Virus record (IMG/VR): IMGVR_UViG_3300025383_000015
Span: 1-64,000 of that record
Reading direction: 5' to 3' (one strand)
DNA length: 64,000 bases
Origin: a virus
Shown here piece after piece: positions 9,235 through 17,124 of this stretch. The position numbers and the translations under genes are program-made. Position 1 is the stretch's first letter. Each line of letters opens with the position of its first letter. The notes under the pieces are model-generated. The model made no database searches. It was not told where the DNA came from and saw only the letters and a list, made by a program, of their open reading frames with translations.

Positions 9235-9538
9235 CGAGACTCTTTTCTCGATTCGACTTAAGGGGCGGTGTCCATCCCGCTTCTTCCGTAAAATCATTTT
9301 CTGTTACCATCCTTAGTCCGATAAGTTTATCAACTTCAACTGCGTCAGTTTGTCCATTCCATTTTCCCAATACTAACGCTCTATACCTAGGAAGTCTTAG
9401 TATTAGTGGAGTTGCTGTTCTGTACGGAGCCTCAGTCTCTTGAGTCCAACCACGAGTAACAACCTTCTTATTCCACTCATAGGGGAATCTAGTAATTTGT
9501 ACAAAGTATTTTGATCCGATGTCGTGCGTTTTTGGCAT
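9143..9538 (-). CDS. Unknown protein between KTSC gene and terminase
   Basis: 131 residues from ATG 9538 (MPKTHDIGSKYFVQITRFP). The in-frame extension further upstream would overlap the previous gene and looks like out-of-frame shadow, so I reject it. Aromatic and basic, with a WNGQTDAVEVDKLIGLR segment. No family recognised. Possibly DNA packaging or a head accessory, from position. Confidence 0.6.
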   Translation of the reverse strand: MPKTHDIGSKYFVQITRFPYEWNKKVVTRGWTQETEAPYRTATPLILRLPRYRALVLGKWNGQTDAVEVDKLIGLRMVTENDFTEEAGWTPPLKSNREKSLDDLYARISSMDGAVDVHDWQTYFQLAKDSE

Positions 9539-9545
9539 TGTTATC

Positions 9546-10322
9546 CTATTTAAGTGGTCGTAACTTCTTCGGGCTAAGTGAGGTTTTTCCTGCTTTAGTT
9601 GAGCCATATCTCTTGCCGTAGTGTACCTGAGCACCACGACTAAACTTGTAAAAGGCTTTACGGGCTGTGGCTGAGATCTGAGAGACATCTGCTGGACCAC
9701 GTGGTTTGAAGTCTAAATACTTGTAAATATATTGTCCCTTAGATACACGGGCTTTAAATGCAGCCCACTCTGTAGGGCTAACTTCGTAATAATTATAAAA
9801 AGTTCCATCACGAAATACTACTGTAATTTTTTCTTCGTCCTCGTCGTATCCAGCGGCTACTGTTCGTGGACGGTCAATATTGGTGGTAGATGTAGGAACT
9901 ACAGTAAGAGGTGCAGGAGACTCGTCCTCATCGTTCTGAGCGCCATATGATCCAGGAATAGAGGGATTGTCTTCACTCTCTGTAACATCTTCCCACTGAC
10001 GCTGATAAGACAACTCTGCAGGAAGTCCTGCCATATTGTTGTAGTCATAGCCTGATTGCGTTTTGTCATAGTACTTCATGACGTCTTTAAGGCCGATGAT
10101 TTCTTTAAATTCGCCAAACTCTCCAGTAATAGGAGCGGTAGGTAATCCTTGAAATGGGTTTTCTACCTTTGTAATATTTGAAATTGCGTTAGTTTGTGTT
10201 GCACTAAATCCGTATACAGAACCAAGTTGCTCTAGTGGGCTGCGTAGTTCCGCAGATGACGGCAGAGCCATGCGCGTTTTGCGCGAAGAACTACCACCAC
10301 CTGCGGGACGACGACTAGGCAT
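9546..10322 (-). CDS. KTSC-domain protein
   Basis: 258 residues. The C-terminal third matches the KTSC domain pattern: AAGYDEDEEKITVVFRDG, then FYNYYEVSPTEWAAFKARVS and the SKGQYIYKYL end. KTSC domains are short modules of unknown biochemical function found in phage and bacterial proteins, often linked to nucleic-acid processing. The N-terminal ~120 residues are low-complexity with a Gly/Ser-rich start. It sits four genes upstream of the portal with a short gap to the next gene, so it belongs to the head/packaging operon. Confidence 0.7.
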   Translation of the reverse strand: MPSRRPAGGGSSSRKTRMALPSSAELRSPLEQLGSVYGFSATQTNAISNITKVENPFQGLPTAPITGEFGEFKEIIGLKDVMKYYDKTQSGYDYNNMAGLPAELSYQRQWEDVTESEDNPSIPGSYGAQNDEDESPAPLTVVPTSTTNIDRPRTVAAGYDEDEEKITVVFRDGTFYNYYEVSPTEWAAFKARVSKGQYIYKYLDFKPRGPADVSQISATARKAFYKFSRGAQVHYGKRYGSTKAGKTSLSPKKLRPLK

Positions 10323-10326
10323 TAGA

Positions 10327-10989
10327 TTATGATGCGAAGTATGGTGTAATTGTTACAGTATCACCGATTGCTGCAGATGTACCTGCGGCAGTGCCTTGTG
10401 CGTAGATTGTGCCCGCACGAGCAGCAACCTTTGCAGTAACACCTGTGATACCAGAGTGGGCTGTAATGTCTGCGTGTGTTTGTGCCCAACGAATGTTATT
10501 AGCGTCTGGAACAACGGTAATGGTGTGTGTTCCGTTAAGGTCAGCATCGTATGCTGCACTTCCTGAGCCGTTTGTAAGACCAGCGATTGTTACAACATCG
10601 CCAACCTTGTATCCGTGAGCAGTTACAGTTACAGATGCAACGTTAGATGTAAGTGTAATTGCTGTAAGGGCTGGTGTAAATGCAGCCTGTGGAGATGCAA
10701 CAAGTTCTGCATCTTGAAGGGTGTCTGTTGCATTTGCGGTTGTAAGACCGAGAACGTTTGGAACTACAACGTAGTCAACTCCGCCAGATTGAGAACCTGT
10801 GGTGTTTGGTGTGTATCCAGGATAGCCGTTCCAGCCATCTTCTGCGATGTTGTGTGAATCCAATGTGTAATCCAACTTAGCGCTGGTTCCACGGACATCG
10901 TTTGGTTGTAGAGGCATGTTGCCCCATACAAAATCTACTGCCACATTTCCCGCTGAATCGAGAAGGTGACCATCGTTATTCGTAGCCAT
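10327..10989 (-). CDS. PASTA-like protein with inserted beta domain
   Basis: 220 residues. Residues ~72-98 (VVVPNVLGLTTANATDTLQD...) are the first half of a PASTA domain. The typical second half appears only at the C terminus (AAGTSAAIGDTVTITPYF). Between them lies an ~85-residue beta-rich insert with VTVTAHGYKVGDVVTIAG and NGTHTITVV, a pattern of Ig-like or capsid-decoration modules. PASTA domains bind peptidoglycan in actinobacteria and firmicutes. I infer a surface-exposed virion decoration or cell-wall-binding protein. The split arrangement is unusual. Confidence 0.65.
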   Translation of the reverse strand: MATNNDGHLLDSAGNVAVDFVWGNMPLQPNDVRGTSAKLDYTLDSHNIAEDGWNGYPGYTPNTTGSQSGGVDYVVVPNVLGLTTANATDTLQDAELVASPQAAFTPALTAITLTSNVASVTVTAHGYKVGDVVTIAGLTNGSGSAAYDADLNGTHTITVVPDANNIRWAQTHADITAHSGITGVTAKVAARAGTIYAQGTAAGTSAAIGDTVTITPYFAS

Positions 10990-11221
10990 TTATTTCCTCA
11001 CAATCATGATTGGTTAGTTCAGCCTCCAAAAGTACTTCTTCGCAGTCGCGACATCTGAAGAAGCGTGTATCGTCTAGTCCAACGTGTAAAGAGTCCGCGT
11101 GTGATTCGTCGTATGCCATCTTTGGTTGGGCTAGAACTTCTGATGGAAACGGGCCTTGAGGGCTGTGCGCTCCTGATGGTACAGCATGTCCCTGTACCGC
11201 GAACTTGCGAATGACCTTCAT
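10976..11221 (-). CDS. Small zinc-binding protein
   Basis: 81 residues. The C-terminal half carries FRCRDCEEVLLEAELTNHDC, a CxxC...HxC zinc-finger-like arrangement. Its ATG overlaps the stop of the next gene upstream (TAATG), so translation is coupled. It overlaps the following gene by 14 nt. Zinc binding is inferred from Cys/His spacing; role unknown. Confidence 0.6.
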   Translation of the reverse strand: MKVIRKFAVQGHAVPSGAHSPQGPFPSEVLAQPKMAYDESHADSLHVGLDDTRFFRCRDCEEVLLEAELTNHDCEEINGYE

Positions 11222-11448
11222 TATTCTGAAGGTGTTGCTGGCGTTGCCTTCTTTGTTTTCGCCTTATTTGCAAGCGCTTCTGTGGCAGCGGCTGCTTCTG
11301 CAGCGTATTGGTTAGTTGTACGAAGAAGTCCAGCAATCTTTCGTGCTTCTAAAAATGCAGGAAGATGCGGCTCACAATACGGAATTGACTTCTTTTTGCT
11401 GATGTCATAAACATACATTGCATCAGAGTTACAGTTTGCACACTTCAT
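11221..11448 (-). CDS. Small zinc-ribbon protein with Ala-rich tail
   Basis: 75 residues. The N terminus has CANC (residues 3-6) and a second pair around C25/H28 (PYCEPHL), a compact zinc-binding module. The C-terminal 40 residues are Ala/Lys/Thr-rich (KATPATPSE end), probably flexible. It overlaps the upstream gene by 4 nt. Unknown function; one of many small zinc proteins in this genome. Confidence 0.6.
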   Translation of the reverse strand: MKCANCNSDAMYVYDISKKKSIPYCEPHLPAFLEARKIAGLLRTTNQYAAEAAAATEALANKAKTKKATPATPSE

Positions 11449-11780
11449 GGATATTGCTCCAATCCTAATTTAACGTCATAACCGCCACTCATTGGCCCTG
11501 GACGTGATGGGTCGGGGAATATCCCATCAAGTTGTGCTCTCTTCTCTGGAGAGATATCTGGATGATTTGCTACGGACTGTGCCCTGTTCCAAAACTCTGG
11601 AGGATACATTCCAAAATTACGAAGTATTTGTCCCTGAGTTTTAAGGTTAGGATTAGCGCTAGAACGAATAGCAAAGTCTAAAATTTTATGATCGATAGCA
11701 CTGAGTGGAGGAGTCTTTGAGTTTACTCCTGCGTTAAAGTGCTCATACGAACTATCGTCGTGCGCTAATTGGCCAGCCAT
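11445..11780 (-). CDS. DUF3263-like protein
   Basis: 111 residues. The central segment HKILDFAIRSSANPNLKTQG, followed by LRNFGMYPPEFWNRAQSV, resembles the DUF3263 pattern of actinobacteria and their phages (a helical, possibly DNA-binding unit). Low-complexity ends. The stop overlaps the next gene's start by 4 nt. The family assignment is tentative. Confidence 0.5.
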   Translation of the reverse strand: MAGQLAHDDSSYEHFNAGVNSKTPPLSAIDHKILDFAIRSSANPNLKTQGQILRNFGMYPPEFWNRAQSVANHPDISPEKRAQLDGIFPDPSRPGPMSGGYDVKLGLEQYP

Positions 11781-11782
11781 AG

Positions 11783-12157
11783 TTACTTCTTTTTAGGCTT
11801 GGTTCCTGGAGCAGTTGGCTTATTGCCGCTTTGCTTAACAGGTACTGGGGTTACTTTTGCTCCAGTGATTGGGTGGATCGCTGTTTTGTTCTTAAGTGTT
11901 CCTGGCATTGGTGCTCCTGTAGTTGATGGATTTATTGGTCCGCGCTTACGATACCCAGGCATCGGTGCCCCAGTGTTTTCTGGAGTAGGCGTTGCCCTGT
12001 GTACGACCTGCATCGTAGAGGCATCATCAAGTTTATTCTGCTTATATTTCTCGTGCTCTAAAAGCATTTTTTTATATGAAGTCTTTTTTGCGCCCCTGAG
12101 CGTGCTTTCAATTTTATCTACTGCCCAGTCTCCTGGGTTGATTGAAGTGATGCTCAT
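11783..12157 (-). CDS. Pro/Lys-rich protein, unknown
   Basis: 124 residues. The first ~45 residues are helical and charged (DWAVDKIESTLRGAKKTSYK). The remainder is Pro/Thr/Gly/Lys-rich with two copies of TGAPMPG and ends in a basic tail (PGTKPKKK). Probably disordered and nucleic-acid or wall associated. No family recognised. Confidence 0.5.
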   Translation of the reverse strand: MSITSINPGDWAVDKIESTLRGAKKTSYKKMLLEHEKYKQNKLDDASTMQVVHRATPTPENTGAPMPGYRKRGPINPSTTGAPMPGTLKNKTAIHPITGAKVTPVPVKQSGNKPTAPGTKPKKK

Positions 12158-12171
12158 AAGGCTATCTTCCC

Positions 12172-12552
12172 CTAGTTTGCAGCGGGAGTCTTAGTATTTG
12201 TAATGCAATTTTCAATGGTAATTAGGCGATCGCCCATCTCTACAAACGCTTCAAGCAGTTTGTCTTGTACTTCTATTACTTTAGACTGGTTTGCGTAGAG
12301 TTTATCTACTTTGTCTTTGGTGGTGCTTCCACCATTATTGCTAAGTTCGCCATCTAGTTTGTTAAGGCGTTCCATCACTCCAGGAACTCGATCACGTCCT
12401 GGAGAGGCTTCTTCGCCTTCCCAATCGCGCATGAAGCGCTCCATCCAATGCACCCATCGACGAACGCGAACATAACCAGGCTTAATAAGAAATCCTAGAC
12501 TGACGAGACCGCCAGTGACACTGGCAAAAACTACCCAAAAAGTATTTGTCAC
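12172..12552 (-). CDS. DUF2746-like membrane protein
   Basis: About 126 residues. One N-terminal membrane segment (WVVFASVTGGLVSLGFLI) is followed by a basic stretch and a coiled-coil C-terminal half. This matches the layout of DUF2746 proteins found near lysis genes of actinobacteriophages. Start chosen at GTG 12552, 7 nt after AGGAGA; a TTG two codons earlier sits too close to that site. Likely a lysis-cassette or envelope protein. Confidence 0.6.
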   Translation of the reverse strand: MTNTFWVVFASVTGGLVSLGFLIKPGYVRVRRWVHWMERFMRDWEGEEASPGRDRVPGVMERLNKLDGELSNNGGSTTKDKVDKLYANQSKVIEVQDKLLEAFVEMGDRLITIENCITNTKTPAAN

Positions 12553-12571
12553 TGGCAATCTCCTGAATCAG

Positions 12572-12859
12572 TTACTTGTTGTTCTGTGCAATTGTCTTTT
12601 CAGCATCTGATGTTGCTGCTGCCACACCTTCAGCGACGACAGCCTCTGGGAGACCTGTCTTCTTAGAGATAATGTTAGCAACTGATGCTGGGTTCAACTT
12701 TGCAAGTGCTGGAGCAACCAAACCTGCTGCAAGTGCCCAAATGACTGACTTGTAGTCGTGATGGCCTGGTGTCTTCAACGTGATTCCGACGATACCGATA
12801 GCAGTACCAGCGGTTGCATATACGTAGTGCTCTACGAGAGCAAGATACTTCTTGTTCAT
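12572..12859 (-). CDS. Putative holin-like membrane protein
   Basis: 95 residues with two hydrophobic segments near residues 10-28 (YVYATAGTAIGIVGITL) and 38-55 (VIWALAAGLVAPALAKL), then an amphipathic Ala-rich tail. Size and topology fit a holin or lysis-associated membrane protein, and two other small membrane proteins lie on both sides. Which one forms the lysis hole cannot be decided from sequence. Confidence 0.6.
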   Translation of the reverse strand: MNKKYLALVEHYVYATAGTAIGIVGITLKTPGHHDYKSVIWALAAGLVAPALAKLNPASVANIISKKTGLPEAVVAEGVAAATSDAEKTIAQNNK

Positions 12860-12879
12860 GGATCTCCTAATTAGGTTGG

Positions 12880-13062
12880 TTAGTTCTTATCCTTGGGGTT
12901 ACGAAGTCGAAATGTCGCAATCCACAAGAATAAGGAAATAAGCGTAGCATCGCCTACCACAGTTTTGGCGCTACCTGTAAGTACCAACCATGCTGAGAAA
13001 AGGCCTACAAAGGTCCAAATCTGGTTAGCAAGGTCTGCCAATAGGGATTTAATGAACTTCAT
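12880..13062 (-). CDS. Small two-helix membrane protein, holin candidate
   Basis: 60 residues with two membrane-spanning segments (around IWTFVGLFSAWLVL and LISLFLWIATFRL) and a basic C terminus. Typical of small holins. The gene follows the large secreted PA14 protein gene, with its start overlapping that gene's stop. Holin function is inference. Confidence 0.6.
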   Translation of the reverse strand: MKFIKSLLADLANQIWTFVGLFSAWLVLTGSAKTVVGDATLISLFLWIATFRLRNPKDKN

Positions 13063-15884
13063 TATGACCTCTTTCTAAATCGTGCAATAGCGCCACCTAC
13101 AACGGTGACTACTAAGATCTTTTTGGCTTTCTTTCTTGTTACTGGTGACATGTCGTTACCAATGTTCTCCATGGCGGCAAATGTTTGACTTACCGCTTGG
13201 ATTCCTGGCACTGCCGCTAATGCTCCTGTTACAGGGGTAGCAACGACAGGGACGGCAATGTCAGGAGCGTTAAATGCTGTTCCACCTGGTTGTCCAATAA
13301 ATGTGTCAGTAGTAGTAATCGCTTCTGGTGGAATAGGTAGGCCAGACCCTGGAGGAGGGGGTGGTGGAGTCAACTTTCCATCTTCCCCAATTACTTGTGG
13401 GGCAGTCTTTGTTCCAAAGAACTGAATACCACCATTCTCAACTCCTGGCTTATCCACCTGAATGTGTGGAACAAGTGCTGTTACAGGAGGAAGAACAGGT
13501 GTAGTGTCAGGCAAAGAATTAGGGTTATCAGGTATTAAGTTAGGAGAAGAAGATGTCGATGGGCTTGGTGTTGGCTGCGGTGTTGGCGATTCTTGGGGTG
13601 TTGGTGTCGAAGACGGCGAAGGAACAGGGGTTGGTTGAGGTGTCGTGGTTGGTGTTGGTGTTGACTGAGGTAATGTCGGTGATGGTTCTGGCGATGGCGT
13701 TTGTGAAGGGGTAGGAGATGCAGTATCAGTTGGTGTCGGTGTTGGCGCAGGTGAAGCATCGGAAGCGCTTGGAGATGGAGTCGGGTCAGGTGTCTGACTG
13801 GGTGTTGCGCTTGGAGAAGGAGTTGGAGTTGGCGTTGGAGTCGCTGCAGCCGCACGATCAGCAGCCGCTTGAGCCCTGGCAGCAAGATCAGCAGCAGCCT
13901 TGGCTGCGGCTGCATCCGCAGCAGCCTTAGCAGCAGCAGCGTCTGCCGCTTGCTTATCAGCAATTGCTTGTTGAATTGTGGCTGTTGAATCGGAAACTAC
14001 AGTCGCAGCAGTATTAGCGTCTTGTACTGCCTGTGTCGCAGCGTCATTTGCAGTAGATAACGTTGAAGCAGCAGTTGCCTGTGCTACTTGAAGTACTGTT
14101 TGAGCAGTTGCTTGTTGTGCAACCGCAGCATCGTAGTCTGATTGCGCTTGCGCTTGTGCAACCTGTTGTGCTGATAGTTCTGTTTGAGCGCTGGTCAATT
14201 GCGCTTGTAAATAGTCAAGGGTAGATTGATCTGTGGTTAATTGGGCTTGCGCAGCAGCCAAATCTGCTTGTGCTTGATTAAAAGCATCCGTGTCTGCGCT
14301 AACTGCAGCATTTGCGTTTGCTAAGGATGTTTGAAGAGACTGCAAAGTCTGCTGATCGTTTGTCAAAGTGGTTTGAGCAGCCTGAGCAGCAGAAACTAGC
14401 ACTGGGTCTTTCACAGTTCCTGTTGTTGTGTGACTAAAGTTTTGAGCAGTAGGAGATGTAAAGTACTGGTTGTTTACAGCCCAACCTAAAGTTACTCCAG
14501 CACCACCACCATTTTCGTAGTAGTACAGGGTAATGTCTTGTGTTTTGTTGGTAGAAACGTCAAACGATTGGCTGTATGCGCTCCAGTTTAGGCCTTGATC
14601 TCTCCAGTTGTTAATGACAAGAGTTCCATCAATATAAAGACGAGCACCGTCATCTGAGTACACAGCGTATTTGATTGTGTTCATTGCAGCATCAGCCGTA
14701 ATCTGCCCAGAAAAGATGATAATGACGTGGTCAGATAAACCAGAGTTAAGAAGTTGACCACTGCCCCAGTTGTAAGAGATTTGCGGAACTACTGTGGTTA
14801 GCACTGGTACAGCGTTTGCTGATGGATACGCAGGAGATGCCCCATTAGCGGCTGCATACACTTTTGCAATAAGCCCTGGTGCTTGGACAGTACCAGTAAC
14901 TGCAGAAGCATTAGCGGCTGCTTGAGCATTTTGAAGATCGGTTGCATCCGTAACAACTGTGGCTGTAGCAGTATCTACTTGTTGAGAAATACTTGTGAGT
15001 GTGGTTTGGTCATCAGCAACCAGTCCAGATGCTGCGTCTACAACACCCTGTTGCGTATCTACTGTATTTTGACTTGATGCCACAACTTGAGTTTGTGATT
15101 GAACTTGAGCAGTAGTTGTATCTACAAGTGTTTGTGCTGCCGCAGTATTTGCAGTTTGAACTGTAAGAGTCTCTTGTGCGGCTGCAACTGTGGCGGTTGC
15201 AGAGTCAACACCTGCCTGAGCAAACGGCACAACTGCAGCAGCAGCCTGGGCGGTAGATAAGGCGTTGTTAGCCGTAGCGATAGACGCAAGTGCTGCCTGC
15301 ACTACAACGGTAGCGCTATCTACGGCGGACTGAGCAGTAGGAATTTGAGTAACTAAAACTTGTACATCAGGGATTTGAGACAGTGTTGCAGTAGAGTTGT
15401 CTACAGCAGTCTGTACTGTGGCAGTTGCTGAGTCGAGTATTGAGGAGACCGAATCCAATGTTACCGTGGACGTATCGGAAGAAGATTGCGGAGTTAGAGG
15501 AGCAGATTGAACAGTATCAGAGGGATCGGGCACAACTACTGAAGGTTGTGAAACTGATGGATCACTCGTTAGAACGGGAACAAGAGTTGACGAAGCGTTT
15601 GACAAAGAGTTTGATTGAGAAGAAGAGGAAGAAGTAGATGTTAATTGCTGTGGGTTTGATGGTTGTTGGGTTACTGTTGGTGTCTCTTGGGATGTACTTG
15701 GCGTGTTTAGAGAATCGTTGGTGGAAAGAGTTTGAGAAGGAACTGCGGAATCGCCAGGAGTAGAGTCTGCGTGAACAGGCATGCCAAAGGGAAAGCAGAA
15801 CAATGCAATTGTTCCGCCTAAACTTGCTTTGATTATCCTTGTGCGTGCTTCAGATTGTGCTGCGAATGTACGCAGTGGTTTCAA
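13062..15884 (-). CDS. Large secreted PA14-domain protein with coiled coils and membrane anchor
   Basis: 940 residues, starting at TTG 15884 with GAGGGG five nt upstream. A signal peptide is visible (basic start, hydrophobic ASLGGTIALFCFPFGM, AxA-type cut after PVHA). Ser/Thr-rich and Ala/Gln-rich helical repeats follow. A PA14-like domain occupies about residues 335-485 (SDDGARLYIDGTLVINNWRD). A second Ala-rich coiled-coil region, then a ~130-residue Pro/Thr/Ser spacer and a C-terminal hydrophobic segment (KKILVVTVVGGAIARF) ending in RKRS. PA14 domains bind carbohydrate. Likely an exported, cell-surface anchored adhesin- or shield-like protein made by the infected or lysogenic cell, though a virion role is possible. 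Confidence 0.75.
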   Translation of the reverse strand: MKPLRTFAAQSEARTRIIKASLGGTIALFCFPFGMPVHADSTPGDSAVPSQTLSTNDSLNTPSTSQETPTVTQQPSNPQQLTSTSSSSSQSNSLSNASSTLVPVLTSDPSVSQPSVVVPDPSDTVQSAPLTPQSSSDTSTVTLDSVSSILDSATATVQTAVDNSTATLSQIPDVQVLVTQIPTAQSAVDSATVVVQAALASIATANNALSTAQAAAAVVPFAQAGVDSATATVAAAQETLTVQTANTAAAQTLVDTTTAQVQSQTQVVASSQNTVDTQQGVVDAASGLVADDQTTLTSISQQVDTATATVVTDATDLQNAQAAANASAVTGTVQAPGLIAKVYAAANGASPAYPSANAVPVLTTVVPQISYNWGSGQLLNSGLSDHVIIIFSGQITADAAMNTIKYAVYSDDGARLYIDGTLVINNWRDQGLNWSAYSQSFDVSTNKTQDITLYYYENGGGAGVTLGWAVNNQYFTSPTAQNFSHTTTGTVKDPVLVSAAQAAQTTLTNDQQTLQSLQTSLANANAAVSADTDAFNQAQADLAAAQAQLTTDQSTLDYLQAQLTSAQTELSAQQVAQAQAQSDYDAAVAQQATAQTVLQVAQATAASTLSTANDAATQAVQDANTAATVVSDSTATIQQAIADKQAADAAAAKAAADAAAAKAAADLAARAQAAADRAAAATPTPTPTPSPSATPSQTPDPTPSPSASDASPAPTPTPTDTASPTPSQTPSPEPSPTLPQSTPTPTTTPQPTPVPSPSSTPTPQESPTPQPTPSPSTSSSPNLIPDNPNSLPDTTPVLPPVTALVPHIQVDKPGVENGGIQFFGTKTAPQVIGEDGKLTPPPPPPGSGLPIPPEAITTTDTFIGQPGGTAFNAPDIAVPVVATPVTGALAAVPGIQAVSQTFAAMENIGNDMSPVTRKKAKKILVVTVVGGAIARFRKRS

Positions 15885-15918
15885 CTATTCCCCTCGGAAT
15901 GTTAATTGCCTCAGTTAA

Positions 15919-16125
15919 TTATAACGGCTTCCAGTTTTTCTTCACTATGAAGTTTTCCCCACCAGAGTTTACAGACTCACCTTCAACCCCTCGGCCAGGA
16001 GATGACCAGGTAACAACAGACGGATTAGCAACCGATTTAAGTGTTGGCTGAACGTATTGGAACTCTTGTTTAACACTTTTGCGGTTATTTACCTTTAATA
16101 CTTTTCTATTAAGTTGCTTACTCAT
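15919..16125 (-). CDS. Small basic protein, unknown
   Basis: 68 residues, basic in the first half (NRKVLKVNNRKSVKQ), Ser/Gly/Val-rich in the second. It overlaps the upstream gene by 4 nt. No recognisable domain. Confidence 0.5.
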   Translation of the reverse strand: MSKQLNRKVLKVNNRKSVKQEFQYVQPTLKSVANPSVVTWSSPGRGVEGESVNSGGENFIVKKNWKPL

Positions 16126-16475
16126 GCTGGCGATCCTCCAGCAGCACCTGCAGCACTTGATGCGGCTCCGCCTTCACCCAAGCCATTAGCAGTGCTAAGT
16201 CCCATTGAATCTTCTGTAGTAGCCTGAGCAGGGTATTGAGTAGATGCATCCGATGTGGACGTTACAAGATTACCTGCAGATAGTGCACTGGTGTAAGCAG
16301 GGTACATTGTGTACGCATTACCGATTCCCACATAAGTTCCAGCAAGGCCTTCTCTCATAGAGCGGTGACGTTGCATCGCTTCGATGTCGTTGGCTTTTTC
16401 AAACTGCTTACGACTAAGATTGCTCACTGATGTTTCCTTCGTTGTAGTTTCCGTAATCTCCGTTTGGTCCGCCAT
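16122..16475 (-). CDS. Low-complexity protein, unknown
   Basis: 117 residues. Thr/Ser-rich N terminus, a short charged helix (RKQFEKANDIEAMQRHRS), and a Gly/Ala/Ser-rich C-terminal tail. Composition resembles minor virion or surface proteins. Overlaps neighbours at both ends. Confidence 0.5.
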   Translation of the reverse strand: MADQTEITETTTKETSVSNLSRKQFEKANDIEAMQRHRSMREGLAGTYVGIGNAYTMYPAYTSALSAGNLVTSTSDASTQYPAQATTEDSMGLSTANGLGEGGAASSAAGAAGGSPA

Positions 16476-16587
16476 ACATACCGTTACTTACATGGTCAAA
16501 CTGAACTGCAGATAGTCTGCTTGCTGGATGATCGTGCGAGTTGTAGTATGCAGTTGTGGTTAAGCGCGTAGGCTCATTGCTTGCCAT
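16414..16587 (-). CDS. Tyr/Asn/Gly-rich small protein, unknown
   Basis: 57 residues from ATG 16587 (MASNEPTRLTTTAYYNSHDH). Rich in Tyr, Asn, Gly and His, similar in style to the protein at 45668-46201. It overlaps the following gene by 62 nt, a long overlap that lowers confidence. No domain recognised. Confidence 0.45.
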   Translation of the reverse strand: MASNEPTRLTTTAYYNSHDHPASRLSAVQFDHVSNGMYGGPNGDYGNYNEGNISEQS

Positions 16588-16780
16588 AGTTAAACACGCC
16601 CTCTGGATCAAATACTGAGATCGACTTCAACACTAGGGGAGTACCAACTTCACGAGCATGATGCCCGCAAAAGAGCAATTCTCCTGAAACCAACTTTGCG
16701 CGAACCTTTGCTTGAGCACCGCATTTATCGCAGCGATCTTGCGCTGTAAAATCAACCTGGGACTCAAGTGTGGTTGTCAT
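16574..16780 (-). CDS. DUF7455-like zinc ribbon protein
   Basis: 68 residues from ATG 16780. DRCDKCGAQAKVRAKLVSGE followed by LLFCGHHAREV is the characteristic pattern of the actinobacterial DUF7455 zinc ribbon (CxxC...CxxH). Such proteins are usually encoded beside sigma-factor genes in actinobacteria; their role is unknown. This is a host-lineage marker. The gene starts divergently from the rightward gene at 16824. Confidence 0.7.
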   Translation of the reverse strand: MTTTLESQVDFTAQDRCDKCGAQAKVRAKLVSGELLFCGHHAREVGTPLVLKSISVFDPEGVFNYGKQ

Positions 16781-16823
16781 GGCTTTAGTTTGCCCTCTTT
16801 TTCCTCTGGTGTATGGGCATAAT

Positions 16824-16952
16824 ATGACCATAGACGCTTACACAAAATCATATTTCTGCGAGATATGTGGTACTAAGTATGTAGTACCATCGTTGGCTCG
16901 ACATTGCGAATTAAAGCACTTACATTCGGAGGAAAATAATGGCGGTATATGA
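16824..16952 (+). CDS. C2H2-type zinc finger mini-protein
   Basis: 42 residues. YFCEICGTKYVVPSLARHCE followed by LKHLH forms one classical C2H2-like finger (Cys9/12 and His/Cys ligands). No Shine-Dalgarno precedes the ATG, so the message may be nearly leaderless. The gene runs opposite to the surrounding operon and overlaps the next rightward gene. Probably a small regulator or DNA-binding protein. Confidence 0.55.
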   Translation: MTIDAYTKSYFCEICGTKYVVPSLARHCELKHLHSEENNGGI

Positions 16953-17124
16953 GTATTCATGCATTCAATGTGACACTACAGTAGACAAAGAGCGCAGCAT
17001 CCACGATCCAGAACCAGAATACTTCTGTGAATCGTGTGGCTACGCCCTTACTCGAGTCTATTCTCCGTTTGGACTTTCATTTAAAGGTGGAGGTTTTTAC
17101 TCCACTGAAAGTCGTAACGTTTAG
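16939..17124 (+). CDS. FmdB-family zinc ribbon protein
   Basis: 61 residues. MAVYEYSCIQCDTT and the second pair in FCESCGYALTRVYSPFG match the FmdB/CxxC-CxxC putative regulatory zinc ribbon, including the GGGFYSTE ending. A ribosome-binding site (GGAGGA) lies about 6 nt before the ATG. It overlaps the end of the convergent 17121-17582 gene by 4 nt. FmdB-like proteins are short regulatory proteins in actinobacteria; the exact role is unknown. Confidence 0.75.
   Translation: MAVYEYSCIQCDTTVDKERSIHDPEPEYFCESCGYALTRVYSPFGLSFKGGGFYSTESRNV

Noticed and set aside
9539-9700. Upstream extension of the 9143-9538 gene
   Set aside because: It overlaps the KTSC-gene coding region by over 150 nt in another frame; the ATG at 9538 is the natural start.
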